From: a virus
DNA: 25,027 nt
Virus record (IMG/VR): IMGVR_UViG_3300036808_000178
Location: 1-25,027 of that record
Strand: one strand, 5' to 3'
Shown here: positions 15,037 through 21,333 of the stretch, one piece after another
Layout of the letters: each line of letters begins with the position of its first letter
Numbering within the stretch: position 1 is the stretch's first letter
Notes under the pieces: generated by a model
What the model was told of the DNA's origin: nothing
Databases searched by the model: none
Seen by the model: only the letters and a program-made list of their open reading frames with translations
Translations under genes and position numbers: made by a program

Positions 15037-16130
15037 TTTACCCTGTTCACTTTTATGAATGTTGTTCTTTTGCTAAAATCCTTCAGTGTCTTTGCTCCGA
15101 CATAAGCACAAGCACTTCTTATTCCTCCTAAAATTTGATGTACGGTTTCCTTCACTGGCCCCTTATAAGGAACCCTTTTAGCTTCCCCTTCTGTTGCTCT
15201 ATATTCTGCGACCCCGCCACTATGTTTATTCATAGCGGCTGAGCTTGACATTCCATAAAACTTTAGCGACTTCTTTTTTTGTCGTAATTTGCCGTCTTGG
15301 TCAACTTCAATCTTCCCTGCGACGAATGGCTTGTCTTTTGGTTCTAACCATTGAAGGTCATTTTCCCATTCCCACTCCCCTTCACATTCATCGGTTCCAG
15401 CTAGCATGCCACCTAACATGACAAAATCTGAGCCTGCCCCAAACGCTTTAACTACATCCCCCGGAGTTTTGCACCCCCCATCTGCACAAATATGAGCGTT
15501 AAGACCATGTGCCGCATCTGCACATTCTATTACGGCAGAAAGCTGTGGGTATCCTACGCCAGCTATTAATCTAGTAGTACACACACTTCCCGGCCCAATA
15601 CCTATTTTAACTATATCTGCCCCACCTTGCAAGATTAATTCTTGAACTATTTCTGGAGAGCATACATTTCCAACCATAAGTATAGCTTTAGGGAATTGCG
15701 CTCTTATTTCGGCAACCCTATTTACAAAGTAGTCTGTGTACCCATTAGCTACATCTATACATATATTATTAATGGAAACCTTGCTTGATATCTGATTTAA
15801 TTTTTCTCTATCTTTCTTTCCTGTTCCCAGCGTGTAAAAAAAATAGTGGGAGCCAGCTCTTTGTTTTATGAACTCGCACAGGTTATCTATTGAATAATGT
15901 TTATGGAGACATGTTCCCATGTTATGGTTAGCAAGACTGTCTGCCATAGCAAAAGTGCCAGTAGTATCCATGTTTGCGGCGAGTATGGGTACTCCTTGCC
16001 ACTCTTGATTAGAGTTTCTTGACTTAAATGTTCTGATAATGTCCACTTCTTTTCTGCTCGCCGTTGCAGACCTTTGTGGTCTAATTAGAACATCTTGAAA
16101 ATCTAATTTTATGTCTTCTATAATTCTCAT
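15033..16130 (-). CDS. guaC: GMP reductase
   Basis: 365 codons with no CBS domains, as expected for GMP reductase and unlike typical IMP dehydrogenase. The start KLDFQDVLIRPQRS, the catalytic loop GIGPGSVCTTRLIAGVGYPQ (about 177-196), SAVIECADAAHG, ADGGCKTPGDVVKAFGAGSD, FVMLGGMLAGTDE, FYGMSSSAAM and GGVAEYRATEGE match E. coli GuaC block by block, and the end KRTTFIKV is also conserved. It converts GMP and NADPH to IMP and ammonia in the cytoplasm, returning guanine nucleotides to the IMP pool from which AMP is made. About 15 extra residues lie around residues 235-265 (ECEGEWEWENDLQWLEPKD). Its ATG overlaps the stop of the 54-codon gene upstream, which carries the strong ribosome binding site. 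Confidence 0.95.
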   Translation of the reverse strand: MRIIEDIKLDFQDVLIRPQRSATASRKEVDIIRTFKSRNSNQEWQGVPILAANMDTTGTFAMADSLANHNMGTCLHKHYSIDNLCEFIKQRAGSHYFFYTLGTGKKDREKLNQISSKVSINNICIDVANGYTDYFVNRVAEIRAQFPKAILMVGNVCSPEIVQELILQGGADIVKIGIGPGSVCTTRLIAGVGYPQLSAVIECADAAHGLNAHICADGGCKTPGDVVKAFGAGSDFVMLGGMLAGTDECEGEWEWENDLQWLEPKDKPFVAGKIEVDQDGKLRQKKKSLKFYGMSSSAAMNKHSGGVAEYRATEGEAKRVPYKGPVKETVHQILGGIRSACAYVGAKTLKDFSKRTTFIKVNRVK

Positions 16131-16291
16131 TGTATGTCGCCAGAACTTTTCTGTAGCTCATATATAAAGGCTAGGTTGGCTATTGCGTAAGATATGAACA
16201 CTACGGACAAGGCAACCCTGCCCTTTTTATAAGAATCATAGGCTGCTACACCGTAGCATACTATCGTTATACACAAACCTATTGAACCCAC
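16127..16291 (-). CDS. 54-residue membrane protein with GTG start
   Basis: The frame begins at GTG 16291 with AAGGAG six bases upstream, the best ribosome binding site in this operon. It reads MGSIGLCITIVCYGVAAYDS, then YKKGR, then a second hydrophobic stretch VALSVVFISYAIANLAFIYE: two short membrane helices with a positive loop. The TGA overlaps the guaC start (ATGA), so it delivers ribosomes to guaC. Function unknown. Confidence 0.65.
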   Translation of the reverse strand: MGSIGLCITIVCYGVAAYDSYKKGRVALSVVFISYAIANLAFIYELQKSSGDIQ

Positions 16292-16292
16292 T

Positions 16293-17096
16293 TTATCTCC
16301 TTACCTCACTATTTTTCTTCCATACTCCGGTCATTATAGAAGGGTCTACGTCAAGCTCAATAGACCTATTAATTAAGGCGTTTAAATCCTTGGGAAAGCA
16401 TGTTCCACCAAAGCCCCTCTTTCCGTCTGGGCCGGGAACGCTCCAATGGGAGTCTCCAAGCCTCTTGTCAATGGTCGCAAGCTGAACAACTTTGTTATAA
16501 GGAATATCAAGCTTTTGGCATATCTGACTTAACTCATTGGCTAATCCCACTTTTACGGCAAGATGTACATTAGTGGTATACTTCACCATTTCAGCCACGG
16601 TCGAAGATGTTTCCCATATAGGAATCTTAGGATATGCTTTCTGATAACATTGACTTACGCTATCTAAAATATCATAGCTGCCACCAATAATTATTCTGTC
16701 CTGATTTTTGAAGTCTTCAACTGCATTAGCCTCAGTTAAAAATTCAGGATTAAAACAAATACTACAGTGTACATATTTTTCAGATAATGCCTGCGTGGTT
16801 CCCGGCACAACCGTCGATTTAATAGCAATAGTTGTCGCTACATCTTGTAGCTTTGCTTCTTCGTTGATTAATTCTACAACGCTCTCTACTATTGAAGTGT
16901 CACAACTACCACTTGGAAGCATCGGGCTTGGAACACAAATAAAGATAGGCCCATCGACCTTTTGCACTACCTCTTTTATACTGTCGCAATTGCTTTCCCC
17001 GTTAATGTCGTAACAAAGAACATCAAAAGCGTGGAGCATGCCCTCTTTAACGGCTGTGCCAACTACTCCACATCCTATTAGCCCTATCGTTTTCAC
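16293..17096 (-). CDS. Short UDP-glucose/GDP-mannose dehydrogenase family protein
   Basis: 267 codons with a GTG start at 17096. The NAD-binding domain (IGLIGCGVVGTAV, 4-16), STVVPGTT (94-101), FNPEFLTEANA (115-125), EMVKYTTN with NELSQIC in the central dimer helix, and the active-site GFGGTCFPKD (228-237, Cys233 the nucleophile) are present. Known members oxidise UDP-glucose or similar NDP-sugars twice to the uronic acid. The usual C-terminal domain (about 120 residues completing the NDP-sugar site) is missing: the frame stops soon after the dimerisation helix, and the stop is followed at once by the next gene's ribosome binding site. So it is either a natural short form or a truncation. It may feed the glycosyltransferases. 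Confidence 0.85.
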   Translation of the reverse strand: MKTIGLIGCGVVGTAVKEGMLHAFDVLCYDINGESNCDSIKEVVQKVDGPIFICVPSPMLPSGSCDTSIVESVVELINEEAKLQDVATTIAIKSTVVPGTTQALSEKYVHCSICFNPEFLTEANAVEDFKNQDRIIIGGSYDILDSVSQCYQKAYPKIPIWETSSTVAEMVKYTTNVHLAVKVGLANELSQICQKLDIPYNKVVQLATIDKRLGDSHWSVPGPDGKRGFGGTCFPKDLNALINRSIELDVDPSIMTGVWKKNSEVRR

Positions 17097-17098
17097 TA

Positions 17099-17302
17099 TT
17101 AATCTTTACCTCTAAGTCTGAGCATGTGTGTGTTGGTAAGTTTTGTTGTTTTTAAAACCTCAAAATCTTCTTTACTATGGCTTGGATTGTTCCACCTAGC
17201 TTCCAGCAAACACATCTGGGATGCTTCTAGGTCGCTGCTGGCCAATACTTCTGACGTAATTACACCCCCCCCAACTTCTATGTCTACTTGGTATTTATCC
17301 AT
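17099..17302 (-). CDS. Small protein of unknown function
   Basis: 67 codons from ATG 17302, which follows the upstream stop by four bases and has AGGA just before it. A GTG ten codons upstream is possible but overlaps the previous gene. The sequence MDKYQVDIEVGGGVITSEVL followed by ASSDLEASQMCLLEARWN predicts two strands and a helix, a layout also seen in the small paralogues at 18047-18292 and 18950-19165, though identity is low. Function unknown. Confidence 0.6.
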   Translation of the reverse strand: MDKYQVDIEVGGGVITSEVLASSDLEASQMCLLEARWNNPSHSKEDFEVLKTTKLTNTHMLRLRGKD

Positions 17303-17306
17303 TTTC

Positions 17307-17516
17307 CTAATCGTCGTGGTGAAGTCCCGCACAATCTTTTTGGGGGGGATGAAACAAATTGAAAAGCATTTGTAGGCTTACTTTAAGAGACATGTTCTTG
17401 GCAGGCTTGCCAATTTCATCATTAAGTTCTTCAACAAGATTTTGAGCAGTTTCAAGGTCAACGTATTTTATAATTATCCTATACATCTTGTTTGCTTCGT
17501 GTACACTAGTTGGCAT
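17307..17516 (-). CDS. Small protein of unknown function
   Basis: 69 codons if it starts at ATG 17516, which overlaps the previous stop by 11 bases; a second Met at 17486 (MYRIIIKYVDLETAQNLVEE) is equally possible since neither has a clear Shine-Dalgarno. Predicted strand, then helix (LETAQNLVEELNDEIG), then a C-terminus with His and Asp (LHHDD). No family recognised. Confidence 0.5.
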   Translation of the reverse strand: MPTSVHEANKMYRIIIKYVDLETAQNLVEELNDEIGKPAKNMSLKVSLQMLFNLFHPPQKDCAGLHHDD

Positions 17517-17937
17517 TTTTAATAGCCTCCTTTACGGGAAGTCTGTAAAATTTATCGAAGCGTTCACCATTATACCCCGGCAAATTTGGGGTAGCTTTGA
17601 CAACCTCCTGATAAATCTCCAGACATTCTGGGCAGGAAACGCCATGATGCTCTGCTGAGTGCGGCGATTCGTAGTGATTATTTCTGATTGCCATATTCAT
17701 TATAGTTCTAATATGGGAAGTTTGCCCTTCTAAAAGTATATAAATATTGCTTATTTCTTCTTCTAGACTTTCAGGAGTTTTCATTTCTTCCTTCACCGTA
17801 AAAGAGGTTAACTCTTCTTTTAGCTTCCTGTTCTCAAAAACTATATTAAAGAAAGAGTATGCAAACAAAGAAACGATAAGAAATGAAGAAATTAGAAAAG
17901 TTATTAAGCCTTCTCGAACACTTGTTTGTCCGCCCAT
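17506..17937 (-). CDS. Membrane-anchored protein with coiled coil and Cys pair
   Basis: 143 codons. AAGGA lies eight bases before the ATG. Residues 11-34 (LITFLISSFLIVSLFAYSFF) form a membrane helix; residues 36-75 are a charged helical region (ENRKLKEELTSFTVKEEMKT); VSCPECLEIYQEV (about 104-116) has a CPEC motif that could bind metal or form a disulfide, with several His just before it. Topology is probably N-in with the coiled region outside or the reverse. It is the first protein gene after tRNA-Arg. No family recognised. Confidence 0.6.
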   Translation of the reverse strand: MGGQTSVREGLITFLISSFLIVSLFAYSFFNIVFENRKLKEELTSFTVKEEMKTPESLEEEISNIYILLEGQTSHIRTIMNMAIRNNHYESPHSAEHHGVSCPECLEIYQEVVKATPNLPGYNGERFDKFYRLPVKEAIKNAN

Positions 17938-17974
17938 GATAAAATCCTTATTGGTTAAATTATTTTTGTAGAAG

Positions 17975-18047
17975 CACCCCCGGCAAGAGTCGAACTTGCA
18001 ACCTACAGATTAGAAGTCTGTTGCTCTATCCATTGAGCTACAGGGGC
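17975..18047 (-). tRNA. tRNA-Arg (anticodon UCU)
   Basis: 73 bases with a full cloverleaf: acceptor GCCCCTG/CGGGGGT, D-stem GCTC/GAGC, anticodon stem ACAGA/TCTGT with loop CTTCTAA (anticodon at 18012-18014), T-stem GCAAG/CTTGC with TTCGACT. The discriminator is G, as many Arg tRNAs allow. CCA is not encoded. It reads AGA/AGG, a codon set favoured in A/T-rich phage genes. Confidence 0.95.
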
Positions 18048-18292
18048 TAGAGGCAATCTATGACCTCATCTGTATCTATAATATGTTCGTTTATCGTGTC
18101 AATTACAAAAGGATTCCTATCACATACGAACCCCCTTTCGCTAACCACAAACTTATCCCCTATCGCAATACCAGAAAGCTCTTTTCGGTCTTTGGTTAAC
18201 AAGACCCCCATAGCTTTTATGCAGGCTTCAAAGGGCTTGTTTGCGACTAACACAACTTTTAGGTCATTGCTTTCAACGTAATATTTAGGCAC
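18047..18292 (-). CDS. Small protein, paralogue of 18950-19165
   Basis: 81 codons with GTG start at 18292 and GGAG eight bases upstream. It begins MPKYYVESNDLKVVLVANKP, then FEACIKAMGVLL. The gene at 18950-19165 begins MPKFYVKSGELEVVLVAKNP, then FDACCRAINSI, so the two are clear paralogues, with the C-terminal halves more different (both keep an 'RGFxxxxxxxFxxxT' segment). The pattern is two strands, a helix, then an acidic end; it may be a small binding domain. The stop overlaps the first base of tRNA-Arg. Function unknown. Confidence 0.7.
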   Translation of the reverse strand: MPKYYVESNDLKVVLVANKPFEACIKAMGVLLTKDRKELSGIAIGDKFVVSERGFVCDRNPFVIDTINEHIIDTDEVIDCL

Positions 18293-18293
18293 G

Positions 18294-18491
18294 CTATTTC
18301 TCCATCGAGCTATCCATAGCCTTTTTTAGGGGCGTGAGTCTTTCTCTATTATCATGCTGCATTTTGTCTAAAATTTTCTGAACCTTAGTTTCTTCCCTAG
18401 TCTCTTTTCTTTTTGCTAATATCTTTTTTCGCGCAAACTTTTCTTTATCTTTTCGCTTCTTAAATTTTTTCTTGTTTTGATAATCTGACAT
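18294..18491 (-). CDS. Small very basic protein
   Basis: 65 codons from ATG 18491 with GGTGAAGAA upstream. A longer frame runs back through tRNA-Leu and is an artefact. The start MSDYQNKKKFKKRKDKEKF and the following ARKKILAKRKETREE are almost all Lys, Arg and Glu, predicting one long charged helix. Such composition suits RNA or ribosome binding, and it lies directly after tmRNA and tRNA-Leu. It is not homologous to SmpB as far as I can see, since the SmpB fold and length (about 155) are absent. Function unknown. Confidence 0.6.
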   Translation of the reverse strand: MSDYQNKKKFKKRKDKEKFARKKILAKRKETREETKVQKILDKMQHDNRERLTPLKKAMDSSMEK

Positions 18492-18513
18492 TTCTTCACC
18501 GTGTATAAGACTA

Positions 18514-18521
18514 TATTTATA
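18514..18521 (-). promoter_or_regulatory. TATAAATA, match to the T4-type late promoter motif
   Basis: An 8/8 match to the T4 late consensus on the minus strand, three bases after the tRNA-Leu 3' end and 23 bases before the basic-protein start. It sits in a palindromic A/T stretch and could occur by chance. Confidence 0.25.
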
Positions 18522-18523
18522 AA

Positions 18524-18608
18524 TAGTGCTGGAGGGACTCGAACCCTCACGCCCCTTACAGGCACAGGATTTTAAGTCCTGAGTGTCTGCCAATTCCACC
18601 ACAGCACT
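18524..18608 (-). tRNA. tRNA-Leu (anticodon UAA)
   Basis: 85 bases, class II with a long variable arm (TGCCTGTAAGGGGCG). Acceptor AGTGCTG/CAGCACT is a perfect 7-bp stem with discriminator A, as leucine tRNAs need. Anticodon stem CAGGA/TCCTG with loop CTTAAAA (anticodon at 18572-18574); T-stem GAGGG/CCCTC with TTCGAGT. CCA is not encoded. It reads UUA/UUG. Confidence 0.95.
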
Positions 18609-18612
18609 AAAG

Positions 18613-18949
18613 TGGAGGCGGCGGGAATCGAACCCGCGTCCTGTCTTGCTTCACTAATAACATCTACATTGTTAGTCTGTTGTTATCACACAACAAACAA
18701 AGCTATCCAAATTATCGGAGTCAGGTTAATTATAACCATTCGTTACATTTGATTCAAGTGTAACATCTATATCCGAATTATCGGAGTCAACACAATTGGG
18801 TAAAAAGGTCTGTGTAACCCCCGCAGCTAAGCTGCAATTGCTAAATTAGATTCGGCAATTAAAAATTTGGTCAACTTTTATAGTGGCCTGTTGACCAGCC
18901 ACTCAATGCAGTTACTACTTTCACAAACAGTCGATACCATTTCGCCCCC
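18613..18949 (-). ncRNA. ssrA: tmRNA (transfer-messenger RNA), one-piece
   Basis: 337 bases, slightly shorter than E. coli tmRNA (363). The ends pair as a 7-bp acceptor, GGGGGCG with CGCCTCC, holding a G3-U70 wobble, the alanine identity element, followed by discriminator A. The T-arm GCGGG-TTCGATT-CCCGC is perfect and the 5' end ATGGTATCGACTG resembles the reduced D-arm of tmRNAs. The proposed tag frame is GCC GAA TCT AAT TTA GCA ATT GCA GCT TAG (18827-18856), encoding AESNLAIAA after the tRNA-borne Ala. The upstream TAATT before GCC fits the TAGTC seen before the E. coli resume codon. A GCAGC/GCTGC hairpin spans the stop, as in other tmRNAs. Two similar hairpin modules follow. It works with SmpB to free stalled ribosomes; no smpB is seen here, so host SmpB is presumably used. 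The exact resume codon is inferred. Confidence 0.93.
18704..18789 (-). repeat. Duplicated 20-base hairpin element inside the tmRNA
   Basis: Two copies, at 18704-18723 and 18770-18789, differ at one base (19/20). On the minus strand each reads TGACTCCGATAATTyGGATA and can fold TCCGA-TAAT-TCGGA (the second pair set is weakened by the C/T change in one copy). They sit where tmRNA pseudoknots lie, so they are probably duplicated pseudoknot parts. A further inverted repeat GTTACA/TGTAAC lies between them. Confidence 0.8.
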
Positions 18950-19165
18950 TTATTCTTCCCATTCCCATCCCGCAGCTTCAACTACAGTTTCAACATCAAA
19001 GGAAAGCTCTGGCGAGCTTTCAAAGCCTCTTCTGTTCACATCAAATTCATGGTCAACAGTAATTCTTTTTGTAATACTATTTATAGCTCTACAGCAGGCA
19101 TCAAAAGGGTTTTTAGCTACCAGAACAACTTCTAACTCACCGGATTTTACATAAAACTTAGGCAT
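18950..19165 (-). CDS. Small protein, paralogue of 18047-18292
   Basis: 71 codons from ATG 19165; an in-frame GTG five codons earlier is possible but the paralogue also starts at MPK. The sequence MPKFYVKSGELEVVLVAKNP then FDACCRAINSITKR is similar throughout its first 33 residues to MPKYYVESNDLKVVLVANKP. The C-terminus is acidic with GWEWEE. The stop (18950-18952) abuts the tmRNA 5' end. The two paralogues flank the tmRNA and tRNA-Leu, suggesting duplication around that block. Function unknown. Confidence 0.7.
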   Translation of the reverse strand: MPKFYVKSGELEVVLVAKNPFDACCRAINSITKRITVDHEFDVNRRGFESSPELSFDVETVVEAAGWEWEE

Positions 19166-19169
19166 TATT

Positions 19170-19718
19170 TTATACACCACCCGTTACTAGATTACACATT
19201 TTAATAAAATGCTCTTTTTCAAAACTGTGTTTCATTAGATTTATATGTTTATGACAAAACTCTATGTTTCCCAGCACATACCCCTTTGAGTTATCAATCC
19301 TGTCCAGAGATGCTGTTCTTTCTTGTCGCCACGCCCGCACACCAAAGGTTAAATCTTCGCCAGTATATGCACACTTGCCTTTTTGTTTTTCCCATTGGTT
19401 TCTCACATCCTCTATCGTAATAGAAAATTCTTTATCCCGCCTACCAGCCCCAATCTTGAAAGAATTGAAAAATCCCAGCGGTATATCTCCACAACCTTGC
19501 CATGCATGCGAACCTTTTCCTGTGGTGCAACGTTTGCATCCACAGCTTTTAGTGTCGCCAGCGTTTAATCTCCCCGTCGGAGATTCATATTTATTTCCAC
19601 AATCACATTGAAGAAGCCACCGATAGTGGCCATGTTTATCACGGATTTTCATGTCGGCAATAATAACACCCATCCCAAATCTTTGACCTATATCAAATAT
19701 TTTTCTTTTTCTAGGCAT
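19170..19718 (-). CDS. HNH endonuclease with N-terminal zinc-binding domain
   Basis: 182 codons from ATG 19718 with GGAGAA nine bases upstream; a longer frame would run into tRNA-Ile and is rejected. Residues 38-64 hold CDCGN and CGCKRC, four or more cysteines that can bind zinc, a domain common in phage HNH proteins. The nuclease part is CAYTGEDL (116-123), TASLDRIDNSKGYVLGN (135-151) and NIEFCHKHINLMK (151-163), the HNH pattern of free-standing homing endonucleases. It lies between tRNA-Ile and the small-protein/tmRNA block, a typical position for a mobile endonuclease gene. There is no sign of an intron in the neighbours. Confidence 0.87.
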   Translation of the reverse strand: MPRKRKIFDIGQRFGMGVIIADMKIRDKHGHYRWLLQCDCGNKYESPTGRLNAGDTKSCGCKRCTTGKGSHAWQGCGDIPLGFFNSFKIGAGRRDKEFSITIEDVRNQWEKQKGKCAYTGEDLTFGVRAWRQERTASLDRIDNSKGYVLGNIEFCHKHINLMKHSFEKEHFIKMCNLVTGGV

Positions 19719-19730
19719 TAATTCTCCAAG

Positions 19731-19803
19731 TAGGACGGGATGGAATTGAACCATCGACCTGTCGCTTATAAGACGACTGCTCTAACCACTGAGCTACAGT
19801 CCC
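19731..19803 (-). tRNA. tRNA-Ile (anticodon UAU)
   Basis: 73 bases. D-stem GCTC/GAGC, anticodon stem GTCGT/GCGAC with loop CTTATAA (anticodon at 19768-19770), T-stem GATGG/CCATC with TTCAATT. The acceptor GGGACTG/CCGTCCT has a U-C mismatch at pair 6-67 and G-U at 1-72. Discriminator A; CCA not encoded. It reads AUA, a rare codon in many bacteria. Confidence 0.88.
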
Positions 19804-19808
19804 ATATG

Positions 19809-20612
19809 CTATTTCTTGCTTCCTATTATAACATAGTTAGGCCACGATGATACAGGAAATTCTTCAAGAACCTCTATATCAAAATCTTTCTCAACCTTCT
19901 TGATAAAGTTTGCTTTTCTAAGTTCGTCGTGCATGTTCATCAGCAAGTATATGCTATTTGATGTTAATATGTATTCATCGTAGTAATCATCAATTCCAGC
20001 ATCATCCATTTCAGAAAGACAAAACTCACTAATGGCTAAATCATAGGTAAATCCATGTGGCTGCATCTTTACTTCTTCTTCGCTTCCAAAAGAGCGAGTG
20101 TGCATGTTTTGCATGCCAGAAGCATAGGAGATGCTTTTATGCATACCAATTCTATTCAAGTATTTTCTTGTTAAAAGCACCACGTTATCTAAATCTACCA
20201 GATGATAGTTAAACAAATCATAGTAAGTATGGAGCATGTAACACAGTCCACCATACCCCACCCCTATTTCGACAACGCTTTTATTGTTAAGAGAGCCAAA
20301 GTGTGTTTTAATATCGCATAAAGTGTGTAAATACCTAAGTGTGCTGGGAGATATGGGGCCGGTTTCGGATTCCCACAATGCGGGTTCACCAACAGTGTCA
20401 TTAACTATAAATTCATCCATCCTGTTAAAGATGGAGGGGAAGCTGTCTTTTATATTGTTGTACCAAACCTCTGCTTGCCAGTCAGTAGCCATGCCCACGA
20501 TTGAATTATAATTAGGGTTGCTCTTAAAACCAAGAAAGTCTTGTTCGCTAACAAGGAACCTGTTTACCGAGTGAGAATATCCCAAGGCAAGCCCCGGTGA
20601 AACTGTCCACAT
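19809..20612 (-). CDS. Putative sugar O-methyltransferase
   Basis: 267 codons, AAGGA upstream of the ATG. SVVEIGVGYGGLCYML (112-127) is the S-adenosylmethionine-binding glycine loop, and YHLVDLDNVVLLTRKYL (136-152) supplies the acidic residue after strand 2. SEFCLSEMDDAGIDDYYDEY and the end NYVIIGSKK are typical of the family annotated as putative sugar O-methyltransferase. It would act in the cytoplasm on a sugar or glycan, and fits with the glycosyltransferases and the NDP-sugar dehydrogenase in the window. Other small-molecule methyltransferases cannot be excluded. It lies just after a terminator, so it needs read-through or a promoter I cannot see, and ends five bases before tRNA-Ile. Confidence 0.7.
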   Translation of the reverse strand: MWTVSPGLALGYSHSVNRFLVSEQDFLGFKSNPNYNSIVGMATDWQAEVWYNNIKDSFPSIFNRMDEFIVNDTVGEPALWESETGPISPSTLRYLHTLCDIKTHFGSLNNKSVVEIGVGYGGLCYMLHTYYDLFNYHLVDLDNVVLLTRKYLNRIGMHKSISYASGMQNMHTRSFGSEEEVKMQPHGFTYDLAISEFCLSEMDDAGIDDYYDEYILTSNSIYLLMNMHDELRKANFIKKVEKDFDIEVLEEFPVSSWPNYVIIGSKK

Positions 20613-20625
20613 AATATCATTCCTT

Positions 20626-20671
20626 TAAAAAGACAACTAGCCCCCACCAGCAGAACACCAGTGGAGGCTAG
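20626..20671 (-). terminator. Rho-independent terminator after the 20684-21220 gene
   Basis: Minus strand: an 11-bp stem CTAGCCTCCAC / GTGGGGGCTAG (one G-U pair) with a 13-base loop, followed by TTGTCTTTTT. Confidence 0.8.
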
Positions 20672-20683
20672 CGTCGGCGGGGG

Positions 20684-21220
20684 TTACTCGTCCTCTTGGT
20701 TAAAGAGGTTCTCTGCCTTCTTATTAAACTCTTCAACAGCTTCTTCTGTGCTTTGAAGAGTCTCTCCAGCACTTTCGTCAAAAGAAGGGATAAGAATGGC
20801 TCCTTCTTCTACGGGGCGCTTTTCGATAATAACTGCATGGTCTGGGTACACGTCTTCCATAGCAGCATGGTATCCATCCTCATACTTCATTTCGGCAATA
20901 TACTCATTCTGAGTTAAACCTTGCTCGTAACCCTCATGCCAAGTTGAAGAAAAATTTTCTTCGTTTCTAAGGAAGGCTGTGATTCCCTCTAGCCTCCCCT
21001 GCTGGATAAGAGACTCGCTTGTTAGCCCATTTAGGTCAGACATCCTACTATACAAAATCTCACTAAGCCACTCCGAGTTAACATTGGAGCGTAAGTCCTC
21101 AAGCTGCACGATGCTCTCAAGCCGAGAAACTTCTTTCTGTAGACCTATGGAGTAATTGGCAAGTGTAAAAAACGAAGCAGCAGCGCAAAAAACAGAAATC
21201 TTTTTAGTAAAGGTGTTCAT
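20684..21220 (-). CDS. Exported or membrane-anchored acidic protein
   Basis: 178 codons from ATG 21220, with AGGAGAA about seven bases upstream. Residues 1-30 (KKISVFCAAASFFTLANYSI) are a signal peptide or N-terminal anchor. The rest is helical and acidic, with heptad-like stretches (LQKEVSRLESIVQLEDLRSN; EEAVEEFNKKAENLFNQEDE). It is a single-gene unit with a strong promoter and terminator, so it may be made in quantity. No family recognised; a periplasmic or virion role is only a guess. Confidence 0.65.
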   Translation of the reverse strand: MNTFTKKISVFCAAASFFTLANYSIGLQKEVSRLESIVQLEDLRSNVNSEWLSEILYSRMSDLNGLTSESLIQQGRLEGITAFLRNEENFSSTWHEGYEQGLTQNEYIAEMKYEDGYHAAMEDVYPDHAVIIEKRPVEEGAILIPSFDESAGETLQSTEEAVEEFNKKAENLFNQEDE

Positions 21221-21333
21221 AGAACTTCTCCTAGAGTATAGCAAAGGAAGAAAATTAATGTGTTAAGTTTAGTAGGTGTTTTAAAGTGCCCCCCGTTTAA
21301 TCTTTAACTTCTTATTATCCGACCACCCAGCCT

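Noticed and set aside
18492-18602. Upstream extension of the basic protein (MVELADTQDL...)
   Set aside because: This is translation of the tRNA-Leu gene; the ATG at 18491 has its own Shine-Dalgarno.
18827-18880. Longer tmRNA tag starting at KLTKFLIAESN or TKFLIAESN
   Set aside because: In frame, but the sequence before GCC at 18854-18856 (TAATT) fits the known resume-codon context better and gives a normal tag length; not excluded.
18867-19154. Plus-strand open frame of 95 codons
   Set aside because: It runs antisense across the tmRNA 5' end and the small paralogue; no family features.
19719-19754. Upstream extension of the HNH protein (MVQFHPVLLGEL)
   Set aside because: It reads into the tRNA-Ile T-arm; ATG 19718 has GGAGAA upstream.
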